Origin: Pseudomonas khavaziana
GTDB taxonomy: Bacteria > Pseudomonadota > Gammaproteobacteria > Pseudomonadales > Pseudomonadaceae
Direction: 5' to 3'
Assembly (NCBI RefSeq): GCF_019145205.1
Contig: NZ_JAHSTT010000007.1
Location: forward strand, 62,001-126,000
DNA: 64,000 bases
Position 1 is the first letter of the stretch, and the number at the start of each line of letters is the position of its first letter. Positions 54,653 through 63,566 of the stretch are shown piece by piece. The translations under genes and the position numbers were made by a program. Below the pieces are notes generated by a model. The model was not told the DNA's origin, did not search any database, and saw nothing but the letters and a program-made list of their open reading frames with translations.

Positions 54653-55114
54653 TTAACCGCGCAGGGCCTTGAGCTTGGCCAGCACCCCTTCTGCGGTCTG
54701 TTCCCCCATCAACTGCTCCCGCACCTTGCCCTTGTCATCGATGATATAGGTCACCGGCAATGCCTCGCTGCGGGGAATCTCGAAGATGCCATCCGGGTTC
54801 TGGGCCAGGACCGTAAACTTGATCCCCAGCTTGTCGCTGGCGGCCTTCAATTCCTCGCCCTGCACATTGTCGAAGTTGACTCCGAACACCCCCACACCCT
54901 GCCCCTTCAACTGCTCGGCCAAGGCATTGAGCTCGGGGATTTCCGTGCGGCACGGTCCACACCATTCGGCCCAGTAATTGACCACCAGCCACTGCTTGTC
55001 CAGGCGTTCGGCCGCCACTTTCTGGCCGTATTGGTCAACGCCGTAATCGTTACCGCAGCCGCTGAGCAGCAGGGTTGTGATGATCGCCAATGCACCGATC
55101 AGTCGCCTTGTCAT
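54653..55114 (-). CDS. TlpA-family thioredoxin-like lipoprotein
   Basis: A 153-residue lipoprotein (lipobox LLLSGC near residue 18) with a thioredoxin fold and active site WAEWCGPCRTE (CxxC). It is likely to reduce or isomerise disulfides in envelope proteins, such as in cytochrome maturation. ATG 55114 (MTRRLIGAL) is preferred over a longer frame with no ribosome site. Confidence 0.88.
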   Translation of the reverse strand: MTRRLIGALAIITTLLLSGCGNDYGVDQYGQKVAAERLDKQWLVVNYWAEWCGPCRTEIPELNALAEQLKGQGVGVFGVNFDNVQGEELKAASDKLGIKFTVLAQNPDGIFEIPRSEALPVTYIIDDKGKVREQLMGEQTAEGVLAKLKALRG

Positions 55115-55229
55115 GGGGTATTCCTTCGCAAAAATGAACATGGGCTGCGGCCTATCGCCTCTTACGGTTTAAGGACAGGCGCCAGCGCAGGTAGAATACC
55201 CGCCACCTTACGTAAGATGCGACCCGCAC

Positions 55230-55583
55230 ATGACCGATCTGACGCTTTATCACAACCCGCGCTGCTCGAAATCCCGCGGTGCGCTCGAACTGCTGGAAGC
55301 CCGTGGCCTCGCCCCGACCGTGGTGCGCTACCTGGAAACCCCACTGGACGCGGCGCAAATCAAGGCCCTGCTGGAAAAACTGGGGATCAGCGCCCGTCAG
55401 CTGCTGCGCACCGGCGAAGACGAATACAAGACCCTCAACCTGGCCGACGCCAACCTCAGCGAAGCGCAATTGATCGCCGCCATCGCCGCCCATCCCAAGC
55501 TGATGGAGCGCCCGATCCTGGAAACCGCCGATAAAGCCATCATTGGCCGCCCACCCGAGAACGTGCTGGAGATCCTGCCGTGA
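55230..55583 (+). CDS. arsC: ArsC-family arsenate reductase (YfgD-like)
   Basis: A 117-residue glutaredoxin-dependent reductase-like protein. It starts MTDLTLYHNPRCSKSRGALE, with the catalytic cysteine in NPRCSKS, and has the ArsC arginines near RPILET. No arsR or arsB lies nearby, so it is probably the YfgD housekeeping type rather than part of an arsenic operon. The stop overlaps wrbA as GTGA. Confidence 0.88.
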   Translation: MTDLTLYHNPRCSKSRGALELLEARGLAPTVVRYLETPLDAAQIKALLEKLGISARQLLRTGEDEYKTLNLADANLSEAQLIAAIAAHPKLMERPILETADKAIIGRPPENVLEILP

Positions 55584-56194
55584 GCGCGCCCTATGTGCTG
55601 GTGTTGTATTACAGCCGCAATGGCTCGGTGAGCGAGATGGCCCGGCAGATTGCCCGCGGCATCGAACAAGGCGGCATGGAAGCGCGGCTGCGCACGGTGC
55701 CGGCGATTTCCACCGAGTGCGAAGCCGTGGCGCCGAGCATTCCCGATGAAGGCGCGCTGTATGCCAGCCTGGATGACCTGAAACACTGTTCGGGCCTGGC
55801 CCTGGGCAGCCCGACCCGTTTCGGCAACATGGCCGCGCCGCTCAAGTATTTCCTCGACGGCACCAGCAACCTGTGGCTCACCGGCGCGCTGGTGGGCAAG
55901 CCTGCCGGCGTGTTCACCTCCACCGCCAGCCTGCATGGCGGCCAGGAGACCACGCTGATGTCGATGCTGCTGCCGCTGTTGCACCATGGCATGCTGATCA
56001 CCGGCCTGCCCTACAGCGAGCAGGCGCTGCTTGATACCCAGGGCGGCGGCACGCCTTACGGCGCCAGCCACCATTCCGGGCCCGACGGCAAGCGTATGCT
56101 CGACCCCCATGAAATCACCCTGTGCCGGGCACTGGGTCTGCGCCTGGCCAAGACCGCCACGCTGCTGGAGAATGGCCGTGGCCCGCAAACCTAA
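55580..56194 (+). CDS. wrbA: NAD(P)H:quinone oxidoreductase WrbA
   Basis: A 204-residue flavodoxin-fold enzyme that reduces quinones by two electrons and limits oxidative stress. The FMN phosphate loop is YYSRNGSVSEMA (about 9-20) and SPTRFGNMAAPLKYFLDG is the family signature. It starts at GTG 55580, overlapping arsC, and overlaps the following DUF2069 gene. Confidence 0.92.
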   Translation: MSAPYVLVLYYSRNGSVSEMARQIARGIEQGGMEARLRTVPAISTECEAVAPSIPDEGALYASLDDLKHCSGLALGSPTRFGNMAAPLKYFLDGTSNLWLTGALVGKPAGVFTSTASLHGGQETTLMSMLLPLLHHGMLITGLPYSEQALLDTQGGGTPYGASHHSGPDGKRMLDPHEITLCRALGLRLAKTATLLENGRGPQT

Positions 56195-56582
56195 AATCCT
56201 GCCGCCCCAGGCGTGGCTGGAACCGCGGGTCAAGGTTGCACGGGCACTGAGCCTGCTGGCGTTTTTTGGCCTGGTGGGCTTGTTGTGCGGGTACTACCTG
56301 TTCATCGCCGACCTGCATGGGGCGCGCCCATGGGTGATCCTGCTGATCGAACTGGTGCCGCTGCTGGTACTGGCGCCAGGGATGATCATAGGTAGCGCCC
56401 GCGGGCATTCGTGGATGTGCTTTGTGGTGAACCTGTATTTCATCAAGGGCGCACTGGCGGCGTACGACCCGAACCGCCAGTGGTTCGGGGTGCTGGAGAT
56501 GCTGGCGAGCCTGGCGGTGTTCTGTACGGCGCTGCTGTATGTGCGCTGGCGGCATCAGTTGAACCGGCGCCTAGCCGATTGA
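56172..56582 (+). CDS. DUF2069 membrane protein
   Basis: A 136-residue protein with four membrane helices (ALSLLAFFGLVGLLCGYYLF, LIELVPLLVLAPGMIIG, CFVVNLYFIKGALAAY, LASLAVFCTALLYVRW). DUF2069 genes regularly follow wrbA in Pseudomonas. ATG 56172 (MAVARKP) is used; GTG 56178 is also possible. Function unknown. Confidence 0.88.
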   Translation: MAVARKPKILPPQAWLEPRVKVARALSLLAFFGLVGLLCGYYLFIADLHGARPWVILLIELVPLLVLAPGMIIGSARGHSWMCFVVNLYFIKGALAAYDPNRQWFGVLEMLASLAVFCTALLYVRWRHQLNRRLAD

Positions 56583-56591
56583 TTTGCCCTT

Positions 56592-56691
56592 TGTAGGAGT
56601 GAGCTTGCTCGCGAAGATCGTTAACGATAACGCGCTTATACTGACTTAACGCGTCGTCCTCAGGTTCTTCGCGAGCAAGCTCGATCCTACA
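56592..56691. repeat. inverted REP pair of a second family
   Basis: Left arm TGTAGGAGTGAGCTTGCTCG and right arm CGAGCAAGCTCGATCCTACA form an inverted pair with a 46-base spacer. The core (GTAGGAGNGAGCTTGCTCGCGAA) is another common Pseudomonas REP type, different from copies 1-4. Confidence 0.9.
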
Positions 56692-56695
56692 GTGA

Positions 56696-57367
56696 TCAAT
56701 GGTTGACGGTGTAAGCCAGCATCATCGACAGCTGGCACATCGGCCGCCCGCTCTCGGCATGCCACTGGTTGAATGCGCCCTGCACCGTTGCCAAATCCCG
56801 CAGGCTGGTGGGTGCCTTATCGACGATCTTCTGTGCGTTCAACGCCGCCACCACGTCATAGCTCGGCACAAACGTATCCTTGCCCACCATCCGCAGAAAC
56901 CGTGGCGCCGACAGCCCGCCCAACTGGTGGCCGTGTTTGCTCAGGTATTTCCATAACCCGACGATATCAGTCACCGGCCAATCGGCGACAAACGCACCGA
57001 AGCTGCCCTTCTCCTGCTCGATATCGAGGATCATCTGCGCATTGCGCGGCACACTCTTGAGCTTGCCCAGATGGCGGATGATGCGCGTGTCCTGCATCAG
57101 GCGTTCCAGGTGCTCGGCGCCCATCAGCACGACTTTTTCCGGGTCGAAACCGAAAAACACTTGCTCGAATGCCGGCCATTTGGCATCGACCACACTGTGC
57201 TTCAAGCCCGCACGAAACACCCGTAGCGCCAAGGTCGACAGGTAACGATCATCGGGGATCTTGCGCAATTGCGCCGGGGTTTTGGGCAAAGGCAGGTGGG
57301 CTTCCAGCTTGGCCGCCGAACCGAAGCGGTTCAGACAATATTCGTGCAGCCACTTGTAATCGCGCAT
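56696..57367 (-). CDS. DNA-3-methyladenine glycosylase I-like (HhH superfamily)
   Basis: A 223-residue protein starting MRDYKWLHEYCLNRFGSAAK. It looks like a helix-hairpin-helix base-excision glycosylase, with a hairpin region LKSVPRNAQMILDIEQEKG and Trp/Tyr-rich pocket residues. It would remove alkylated bases from DNA. ATG 57367 follows AGGAGAGGG. I cannot point to the catalytic Asp with certainty, so the call rests mainly on overall resemblance. Confidence 0.65.
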   Translation of the reverse strand: MRDYKWLHEYCLNRFGSAAKLEAHLPLPKTPAQLRKIPDDRYLSTLALRVFRAGLKHSVVDAKWPAFEQVFFGFDPEKVVLMGAEHLERLMQDTRIIRHLGKLKSVPRNAQMILDIEQEKGSFGAFVADWPVTDIVGLWKYLSKHGHQLGGLSAPRFLRMVGKDTFVPSYDVVAALNAQKIVDKAPTSLRDLATVQGAFNQWHAESGRPMCQLSMMLAYTVNH

Positions 57368-57391
57368 GCCCTCTCCTGGCAGTTGAATTGA

Positions 57392-57415
57392 AAACGGCGC
57401 CCGCAAGCGCCGTTT
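57392..57415 (-). terminator. ttcA terminator
   Basis: On the reverse strand AAACGGCGC-TTGCGG-GCGCCGTTTT forms a strong stem ending in T residues, between the ttcA stop and the glycosylase start. Confidence 0.85.
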
Positions 57416-57434
57416 ACTAGAGCCTCGATGAGGC

Positions 57435-58259
57435 TCAGAGGTTCACTACATTGACGAAACGCGACGCGGCCGTCTCGTCGATTTTCAAGCTGGTGAAGTC
57501 GAACAGGTTGCGGTCGGCCAACTGCGACGGGATCACGTTCTGCAGGCTGCGGAAGATGCTCTCGGTACGCCCGGGGGTCTTGCGCTCCCAGTCCAGCAGC
57601 ATGTCCTTGACCACCTGGCGCTGCAGGTTTTCCTGGGAGCCGCACAGGTTGCAGGGGATGATCGGGAATTGCTTGAAGTCGGAGTACGCCTGGATGTCCT
57701 TCTCGTTGCAATACGCCAACGGGCGGATCACCACGTTGCGCCCGTCATCGGCGCGCAGCTTGGGCGGCATGGCCTTGAGCGAGCCATTGAAGAACATATT
57801 CAGGAAGAAGGTCTCAACGATGTCATCGCGATGATGCCCCAGGGCCATCTTGGTCGCGCCGATCTCGTCGGCAAAGGTGTAGAGCGTGCCACGGCGCAGG
57901 CGCGAGCACAGCGAGCAGGTGGTCTTGCCTTCCGGGATCAGCTCCTTGACCACCGAGTAGGTGTCTTTCTCGACGATGTGGTACTCGACGCCCAGTTCTT
58001 TCAAGTAGGCCGGCAGCACGTGCTCGGGAAAGCCTGGCTGTTTCTGGTCCATATTGACGGCGACGATCTCGAACTGGATCGGCGCGACCTTTTGCAGGTG
58101 CAGCAACACGTCAAGCATGGTGTAGCTGTCTTTGCCGCCGGAGAGGCAGACCATGACCTTGTCGCCGTCCTCGATCATGTTGAAATCGGCGACCGCTTCA
58201 CCGGCCAGGCGCCGCAGGCGTTTTTGCAGTTTGTTCTGGTTGACCGTAAGAGTGCCCAT
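57435..58259 (-). CDS. ttcA: tRNA 2-thiocytidine biosynthesis protein TtcA
   Basis: A 274-residue PP-loop ATPase that thiolates cytidine-32 of some tRNAs. The P-loop motif is LSGGKDSYTML (about 39-49). The cysteine pairs CSLCSRLRRG and PCNLCGSQ hold the iron-sulfur cluster. It starts at ATG 58259 and is monocistronic. Confidence 0.95.
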   Translation of the reverse strand: MGTLTVNQNKLQKRLRRLAGEAVADFNMIEDGDKVMVCLSGGKDSYTMLDVLLHLQKVAPIQFEIVAVNMDQKQPGFPEHVLPAYLKELGVEYHIVEKDTYSVVKELIPEGKTTCSLCSRLRRGTLYTFADEIGATKMALGHHRDDIVETFFLNMFFNGSLKAMPPKLRADDGRNVVIRPLAYCNEKDIQAYSDFKQFPIIPCNLCGSQENLQRQVVKDMLLDWERKTPGRTESIFRSLQNVIPSQLADRNLFDFTSLKIDETAASRFVNVVNL

Positions 58260-58330
58260 GGCGCTTGAATCCGCTGAAGGTGTGTGACGAAAAGCCGGGT
58301 ATTTTAGCGATGTCGATTACTTACATTCAA

Positions 58331-58353
58331 TGTGGGAGCAAGCCCCTCCCACA
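58331..58353. repeat. collapsed REP sequence
   Basis: TGTGGGAGCAAGCCCCTCC followed by CACA looks like the outer parts of a copy 1-type REP pair with the centre deleted. Confidence 0.75.
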
Positions 58354-58543
58354 TTTGACAGGCCCAGCGGCGATTAAACCCCAGGTTTACAGCGCAATTT
58401 GCTCTAAAGGCCCTACAGTTATTCCGGTCATCACTTCCTATACTGCGACTTGAGGTCGCACACATATATCCAGACCTTTCAGGCCATGTGGCCCGTGGGC
58501 GCTCCGATGGGGGGCGATGGTAATAACGACAGGAGTGACTGGC

Positions 58544-59146
58544 ATGATCCATCACGTCGTGGGGCTTTTTACCCATCCCGACCAGGAATGGCGGGAAATT
58601 CGTGGCGATAAGGAAGAAAGCATCGGCCACATGTACCTCACTCATACCCTGATTCTTGCGGCGATCCCCGCCGTATCCGCCTTTATCGGCACCACCCAGG
58701 TCGGCTGGGTCATCGGCAACCGCGCGCCGGTCATGCTGACCCAGGAAAGCGCGCTGTGGATGACCCTGATGTCTTACGCCGCCATGCTCGGCGGCGTGGC
58801 AGTGATGGGGGCATTCATCCACTGGATGGCGCGCACCTACGACGCCAGCCCCAGCATGGCCCGTTGCGTGGCCTTTGCCACCTACACCGCGACCCCGCTG
58901 TTTATCGGTGGGCTGGCGGCGCTCTACCCGCATATGTGGCTGGGCATGGTCGTCGGCACGGCGGCAATCTGTTACACGGTGTACCTGCTGTATGTGGGGC
59001 TGCCGACCTTCATGAGCATCGACCCGGACGAAGGCTTCCTGTTCTCCAGCTCGGTACTGGCCGTGGGCCTGGTGGTACTGGTGGCGATCATGGCTTTTAC
59101 TGTCATCGTCTGGGGCTTGGGCGTAGGGCCGATCTACACCAGTTGA
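58544..59146 (+). CDS. Yip1 family inner-membrane protein
   Basis: A 200-residue protein beginning MIHHVVGLFTHPDQEWREIR, with five membrane helices after a short cytoplasmic start, typical of bacterial Yip1-domain proteins. ATG 58544 follows AGGAG. Its role is not known; a scaffold or transport function has been suggested for the family. Confidence 0.85.
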   Translation: MIHHVVGLFTHPDQEWREIRGDKEESIGHMYLTHTLILAAIPAVSAFIGTTQVGWVIGNRAPVMLTQESALWMTLMSYAAMLGGVAVMGAFIHWMARTYDASPSMARCVAFATYTATPLFIGGLAALYPHMWLGMVVGTAAICYTVYLLYVGLPTFMSIDPDEGFLFSSSVLAVGLVVLVAIMAFTVIVWGLGVGPIYTS

Positions 59147-59275
59147 ACAAACAAGACCCTGGGGCAAGGCCACCGCAAGGTGGCTTTGTGCGTTATGCAC
59201 GACCATTCGGCGCCTGACAGATTCGGAAACACCCCACTTTGCGGCATACTGGGCGTCTCTGGAGATATGTACAGC

Positions 59276-59770
59276 ATGCCCGAGCAACTCAATACCCGCG
59301 TCGAAGATTGTTTCCTGCAAGCCGAATCCTTTTTCAAACGAAGCTTCAAACGCCCCCAGGTCAGCCTCAAGCTGCGGGGCCAGAAAGCCGGTGTCGCGCA
59401 TTTGCACGAAAACCTGCTGCGCTTCAACCCCCAGTTGTACCGTGAAAACAGCCAGCACTTTCTCAAGCAAACCGTGGCCCACGAAGTGGCGCACCTGATT
59501 GCCCACCAGTTGTTTGGCGAACGTATCCAGCCCCATGGCGAGGAATGGCAGTTGATCATGCGTGGGGTTTATGAACTGCCGCCGGATCGTTGCCATACCT
59601 ATGAGATCAAGCGTCGCCAGGTAAAGCGTTATATCTATCGATGCCCGTGTGCGGACAGTGATTTTCCGTTTTCGGCGCAGCGCCATGGTTTGGTGAACCA
59701 GGGACGGCGGTATGTGTGTCGGCGGTGTCGGCAGACCCTGGTATATACCGGGGAGACACGGGTGGAATAA
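59276..59770 (+). CDS. SprT-like zinc metalloprotease
   Basis: A 164-residue SprT-family protein with the HExxH zinc motif (HEVAHLIAHQLFGE) and a C-terminal zinc ribbon (YIYRCPCAD, RRYVCRRCRQ). Relatives of the eukaryotic Spartan protease digest DNA-protein crosslinks; the bacterial role is less clear. The GGAG at 59261-59264 allows ATG 59276 (MPEQLNT). Confidence 0.9.
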   Translation: MPEQLNTRVEDCFLQAESFFKRSFKRPQVSLKLRGQKAGVAHLHENLLRFNPQLYRENSQHFLKQTVAHEVAHLIAHQLFGERIQPHGEEWQLIMRGVYELPPDRCHTYEIKRRQVKRYIYRCPCADSDFPFSAQRHGLVNQGRRYVCRRCRQTLVYTGETRVE

Positions 59771-59794
59771 GGGCCTCATCGGGAGCAACTACAT

Positions 59795-60970
59795 TCACCC
59801 AACCACCTTGGCCTGCCGCAACTCCTCTATTCGCTGAGCACTGAACCCCAACTGCGCCAACACTTCATCACTGTGCGCCCCCACTGCCACACCAATATGC
59901 CGAGGCTCTGGCAAACCTTCGGAAAACTTCAGCGGGCAGGCCAATTGCGCTTGTGTCGAGCCATCCCCCCTGGGCACCTGGCTGACCAGTTCTCGAGCCT
60001 TCAACTGCGGATGTTCAACAGCCTCCGCCAGGCTCAACACCGGTTCCACACAAGCATCCACCCCGGCGAACAGCTCGCAAAGTTCCTCAAAGCTGCGCGT
60101 CTCAAACTCCACCCGCAGGGCCTGCTTAAGAACGGCCTGCTGTTCAGGCTTCACGCTGTAGGCCGCCAGCTCCGGCTGACCCAGTGCCTCGCATAATTGC
60201 TGCATAAACGCTGGCTCCAAACTCCCCACCGACATCCAGCGTCCATCACGACTGCGGTAATAGTCGTAGAAACTCCCACCATTGAGCACATGGTTCTCCC
60301 ACTCAGGCATCACCCCGCAGGCCAGGTAACCGGCCCCGGCCATGGCGTTCAGGCTGAACGAGCAATCGGTCATGCTCACATCCAGGTACTGCCCCACCCC
60401 GCTCTGTTGCCTGGCAATCACCGCTGCCAGCAAGCCCACTACAGCATGCAGCGACCCGCCTGCCACATCGGCCAGTTGTACCCCCAGCGGCAGCGGCCCG
60501 CTGTCCCGGCGTCCGGTATGGCTGGCCACGCCGGCCAATGCCAGGTAATTGATATCGTGGCCGGCGCGGTCCTTGTAAGGGCCGGTCTGGCCATAGCCGG
60601 TAATCGACACATAAATCAGCCCGGGATTGATTGCCTTGAGCGCTTCATACCCCAAACCCAGGCGCTCCATGACCCCGGGGCGGAACTGCTCGACCAGAAT
60701 GTCATGTTCCTTGACCAACTCACGCACGATCTCCACCGCCTCGGCCTGCTTGAGATCCAGGGCCAGGCTGCGCTTGTTGCGATTGAGATAGGCATGGCTC
60801 GCCGACGTGCCGCGGTCATGGGGCGGCAATACGCGCAGCAGGTCCATGCGCGTAGGCGATTCGATACGCAGCACCTCGGCGCCCATGTCCGCCAGCAGCA
60901 AGGAGGCAAACGGGCCGGGCAGCAAGGTGGAAAAATCCAGCACTTTAAGAGACGCCAAGGGACCTGACAT
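59795..60970 (-). CDS. CaiB/BaiF family CoA transferase
   Basis: A 391-residue class III CoA transferase or racemase. The N-terminus is typical (LKVLDFSTLLPGPFASLLLADMGAEVLRIE) and the catalytic Asp is in the segment GHDINYLALAG (about 145-155). It could be an alpha-methylacyl-CoA racemase-like or carboxylate CoA transferase. ATG 60970 (MSGPLASLK) is used. It stands alone, so the substrate cannot be inferred. Confidence 0.88.
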   Translation of the reverse strand: MSGPLASLKVLDFSTLLPGPFASLLLADMGAEVLRIESPTRMDLLRVLPPHDRGTSASHAYLNRNKRSLALDLKQAEAVEIVRELVKEHDILVEQFRPGVMERLGLGYEALKAINPGLIYVSITGYGQTGPYKDRAGHDINYLALAGVASHTGRRDSGPLPLGVQLADVAGGSLHAVVGLLAAVIARQQSGVGQYLDVSMTDCSFSLNAMAGAGYLACGVMPEWENHVLNGGSFYDYYRSRDGRWMSVGSLEPAFMQQLCEALGQPELAAYSVKPEQQAVLKQALRVEFETRSFEELCELFAGVDACVEPVLSLAEAVEHPQLKARELVSQVPRGDGSTQAQLACPLKFSEGLPEPRHIGVAVGAHSDEVLAQLGFSAQRIEELRQAKVVG

Positions 60971-61127
60971 ACGGACTCCATCCGGGTTGCGAATCCCCAC
61001 AGACTAGGCAGCCTTGCGCCTGCCGGCAATCGTCAGAACGATCAGCGGCAGTGACCGTTTTGATCACGGCGGGCTTTTTCGCGGCGGCGGCTTTATCATT
61101 GGCCCACGTTTGTTGGCAGAGTGTTCC

Positions 61128-61520
61128 ATGAAGTTCGCGATTGCACTGTATAGCGCCGCCCACACGCCCTCCTCGCGCCGCGCCCTGTTGTTCGCCCAGG
61201 CAGCGCTGGCCGGCGGGCATGAGATTGTGCGGCTGTTTTTTTATCAAGATGGCGTGTACAGCGCGTCCAATAACGTCGTTGCCCCCCAGGATGAGCAAGA
61301 CATCGCCCGCCAATGGCGCGAGTTTGTCAGCCAGCACCAGCTTGACGGCGTGGTGTGCATCGCTGCGGCCTTGCGCCGTGGCGTGCTCAATGCAGAGGAA
61401 GCCACGCGCTATCAACGCAGCGCGGTTAATCTGGAGGCACCCTGGGCGCTGTCAGGCCTGGGGCAATTGCACGACGCAATCCAGGACGCCGACCGCCTGA
61501 TCTGTTTTGGAGGGCCATGA
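61128..61520 (+). CDS. tusD: sulfurtransferase TusD
   Basis: A 130-residue DsrE-like protein. The catalytic Cys lies in GVVCIAAALRRGVL (about 77-90). It accepts sulfur from TusA in the TusBCD complex during tRNA 2-thiouridine synthesis. It starts the operon tusDCBE-ybiB. The ATG at 61128 (MKFAIALYS) is well supported by family alignment. Confidence 0.93.
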   Translation: MKFAIALYSAAHTPSSRRALLFAQAALAGGHEIVRLFFYQDGVYSASNNVVAPQDEQDIARQWREFVSQHQLDGVVCIAAALRRGVLNAEEATRYQRSAVNLEAPWALSGLGQLHDAIQDADRLICFGGP

Positions 61521-61521
61521 C

Positions 61522-61872
61522 ATGTCCAAATCCCTGTTGGTGATCAGCCGCCAGGCCCCATGGTCCGGGCCGAGTGCGCGGGAAGCGCTGGATATCGTGC
61601 TGGCCGGTGGCGCGTTCGATCTGCCCATTGGCCTGCTGTTTCTTGACGACGGTGTGTTTCAGCTGGCGCCGCATCAGGACGCCAAGGCCGTGCAGCAAAA
61701 GGACCTCGGTGCCAACCTGCAGGCATTGGGGCTGTTTGGCATTGATGACGTATTCGCTTGCAGCCATAGCCTGGCGGAGCGCGGGCTCACTCCGCCGGCC
61801 AGCGCCCAGCCCCTTGGCAACGAAGACATTTGCAGACTGATTGACCGTTACGACCAGGTGATAACCCTCTGA
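61522..61872 (+). CDS. tusC: sulfur relay protein TusC
   Basis: A 116-residue DsrF-like subunit (MSKSLLVISRQAPWSGPSAR) of the TusBCD hexamer. It starts one base after the tusD stop and overlaps tusB. It has no catalytic cysteine at the TusD position, as in other TusC proteins. Confidence 0.92.
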   Translation: MSKSLLVISRQAPWSGPSAREALDIVLAGGAFDLPIGLLFLDDGVFQLAPHQDAKAVQQKDLGANLQALGLFGIDDVFACSHSLAERGLTPPASAQPLGNEDICRLIDRYDQVITL

Positions 61873-62150
61873 TGTCGACTTTACATGTGCTGTCTCATTC
61901 TCCGTTCACCGATAGCCGCCTCGACAGCTGCCTGCGCCTGTGTGGCCGTGAAGACGCGATCCTGCTCTGCGGCGATGGCGCCTACGGCTTGCACAGCCCT
62001 GCCCTGCACACCAAGGGCGTGAAGGTGTTTGTACTGGCCGAAGACATGCAGGCGCGTAATTTGCCCCTGCCCGACTGGGCCGACAGCGTGGACTACCCAG
62101 GTTTCGTACAACTGTCGATCGACTACGACAAGGTCAACACCTGGCTATGA
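61872..62150 (+). CDS. tusB: sulfur relay protein TusB
   Basis: A 92-residue DsrH-like protein (MSTLHVLSHSPFTDSRLDSC), third subunit of TusBCD. It begins at the last base of tusC (ATGATG-type overlap) and overlaps tusE by four bases. Confidence 0.92.
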   Translation: MSTLHVLSHSPFTDSRLDSCLRLCGREDAILLCGDGAYGLHSPALHTKGVKVFVLAEDMQARNLPLPDWADSVDYPGFVQLSIDYDKVNTWL

Positions 62151-62482
62151 ACACCCTGACCGTAGGCGCTCGCGCCCTGGAACTGGACAAGGACGGCTAC
62201 CTCGTCGACCTGGATGACTGGTCCGATGAGGTGGCGCACGCCCTGGCCGCTGCCGAAGCCCTGGAGCTGACCGCGGATCACTGGGAGATCCTGCGGCTGC
62301 TGCGCCAGTTCTATGCCGAATTCCAGCTGTCCCCGGCCACGCGCCCGCTGATCAAGTACACCGCCTTGAAACTGGGCCCGGATAAGGGCAACAGCCTGCA
62401 CCTCAACAAACTGTTCAACGGCACTCCCGCCAAACTCGCCGCCAAGCTGGCGGGCCTGCCCAGGCCGACGAATTGCTTATGA
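62147..62482 (+). CDS. tusE: sulfurtransferase TusE (DsrC-like)
   Basis: A 111-residue protein that carries sulfur from TusBCD to MnmA at tRNA. The penultimate cysteine (PRPTNCL) is the conserved sulfur-bearing residue, and GYLVDLDDWSDEVAHALA is the family start. Confidence 0.95.
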   Translation: MNTLTVGARALELDKDGYLVDLDDWSDEVAHALAAAEALELTADHWEILRLLRQFYAEFQLSPATRPLIKYTALKLGPDKGNSLHLNKLFNGTPAKLAAKLAGLPRPTNCL

Positions 62483-63480
62483 CCGACTTTGCCCCCCTGA
62501 CCCTCGCAACGCCCCAAGAGCATCCCTTTGCGCAGTTCGTGCGTATCCTCGGCAAAGGCAAGCGCGGCGCGCGCAACCTCACTCGCGAGGAAGCCCGGGA
62601 AGCCATGGGCATGCTGCTCGATGAAAAGGTCGAGGATACCCAGCTCGGTGCCTTCCTGATGCTGCTGCGCCACAAGGAAGAAAGCCCGGAAGAGCTTGCC
62701 GGCTTCACCGAAGCGGTACGTGAACGGCTCAACGCACCAGCCCTGAATGTGGACATCGACTGGCCGACCTATGCCGGCAAGAAACGCCACCTGCCGTGGT
62801 TCCTGCTGGCGGCCAAGTGCCTGGCACAAAACGGCGTGCGCATCCTGATGCACGGCGGTGGTGCCCACACGGCGGGCCGGTTGTACACCGAGCAGTTGCT
62901 GGAGGCTCTAGGGATCCCGCTGTGCCGCAATTGGCAGCAAGTCGAGAGCGCCTTCGAGCACGGCAACCTGGCGTTTATCCCCCTGGGCGACTGGGCGCCG
63001 CAATTGCAACGCATGATCGACCTGCGCAACACCCTCGGCCTGCGCTCGCCCATCCACTCCCTGGCGCGGTTGCTCAACCCGCTGAATGCGCGTTGCGGCC
63101 TGCAAAGCATCTTCCACCCGGGTTACCAGGGCGTACATCGCGATGCCAGTGGCCTGCTCGGTGACAATGTGATTGTGGTCAAGGGCGACGGCGGCGAGAT
63201 CGAGATCAACCCCGACACCCTTAGTCACCTGTATGGCACCACTGGCGGCCAGAGCTGGGATGAAGAGTGGCCCGCCCTCTCCGACCAGCGCCACGTCAAG
63301 CCAGCGACCCTGGAGCCCGGGCATCTGAAAGCGCTGTGGCGCGGCGACGTTGAGGACAGCTACCCGCAATTGGCCCTGATCGCCACCATGGCCCTCGCGT
63401 TGCGCGGCCTGGGCCACCCACGGCAACAGGCATTCGAATTGGCCCAGCAATACTGGGACGCACGGGACAAATCGATTTAA
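62479..63480 (+). CDS. ybiB: YbiB/TrpD2 family glycosyl transferase-fold protein
   Basis: A 333-residue protein with the anthranilate phosphoribosyltransferase fold (GKGKRGARNLTREEA, MLLRHKEESPEELAGF, HGGGAHTAGR). The TrpD active-site glycine loop is modified, and YbiB-type proteins bind nucleic acid rather than making tryptophan. ATG 62479 overlaps the tusE stop. It is the last gene of the tus operon. Confidence 0.9.
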   Translation: MTDFAPLTLATPQEHPFAQFVRILGKGKRGARNLTREEAREAMGMLLDEKVEDTQLGAFLMLLRHKEESPEELAGFTEAVRERLNAPALNVDIDWPTYAGKKRHLPWFLLAAKCLAQNGVRILMHGGGAHTAGRLYTEQLLEALGIPLCRNWQQVESAFEHGNLAFIPLGDWAPQLQRMIDLRNTLGLRSPIHSLARLLNPLNARCGLQSIFHPGYQGVHRDASGLLGDNVIVVKGDGGEIEINPDTLSHLYGTTGGQSWDEEWPALSDQRHVKPATLEPGHLKALWRGDVEDSYPQLALIATMALALRGLGHPRQQAFELAQQYWDARDKSI

Positions 63481-63566
63481 TCGATAATTAACCCCGGGTC
63501 TTTGCGCTTTTAGTTCGAACTCACCCCGCTAGACTGGCTCCAACGCTTATAGCCAAGGAGTCAGTC

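Noticed and set aside
58304..59788. A 494-codon minus-strand frame across the Yip1 and SprT genes
   Set aside because: It is antisense to two recognised genes and low in protein character.
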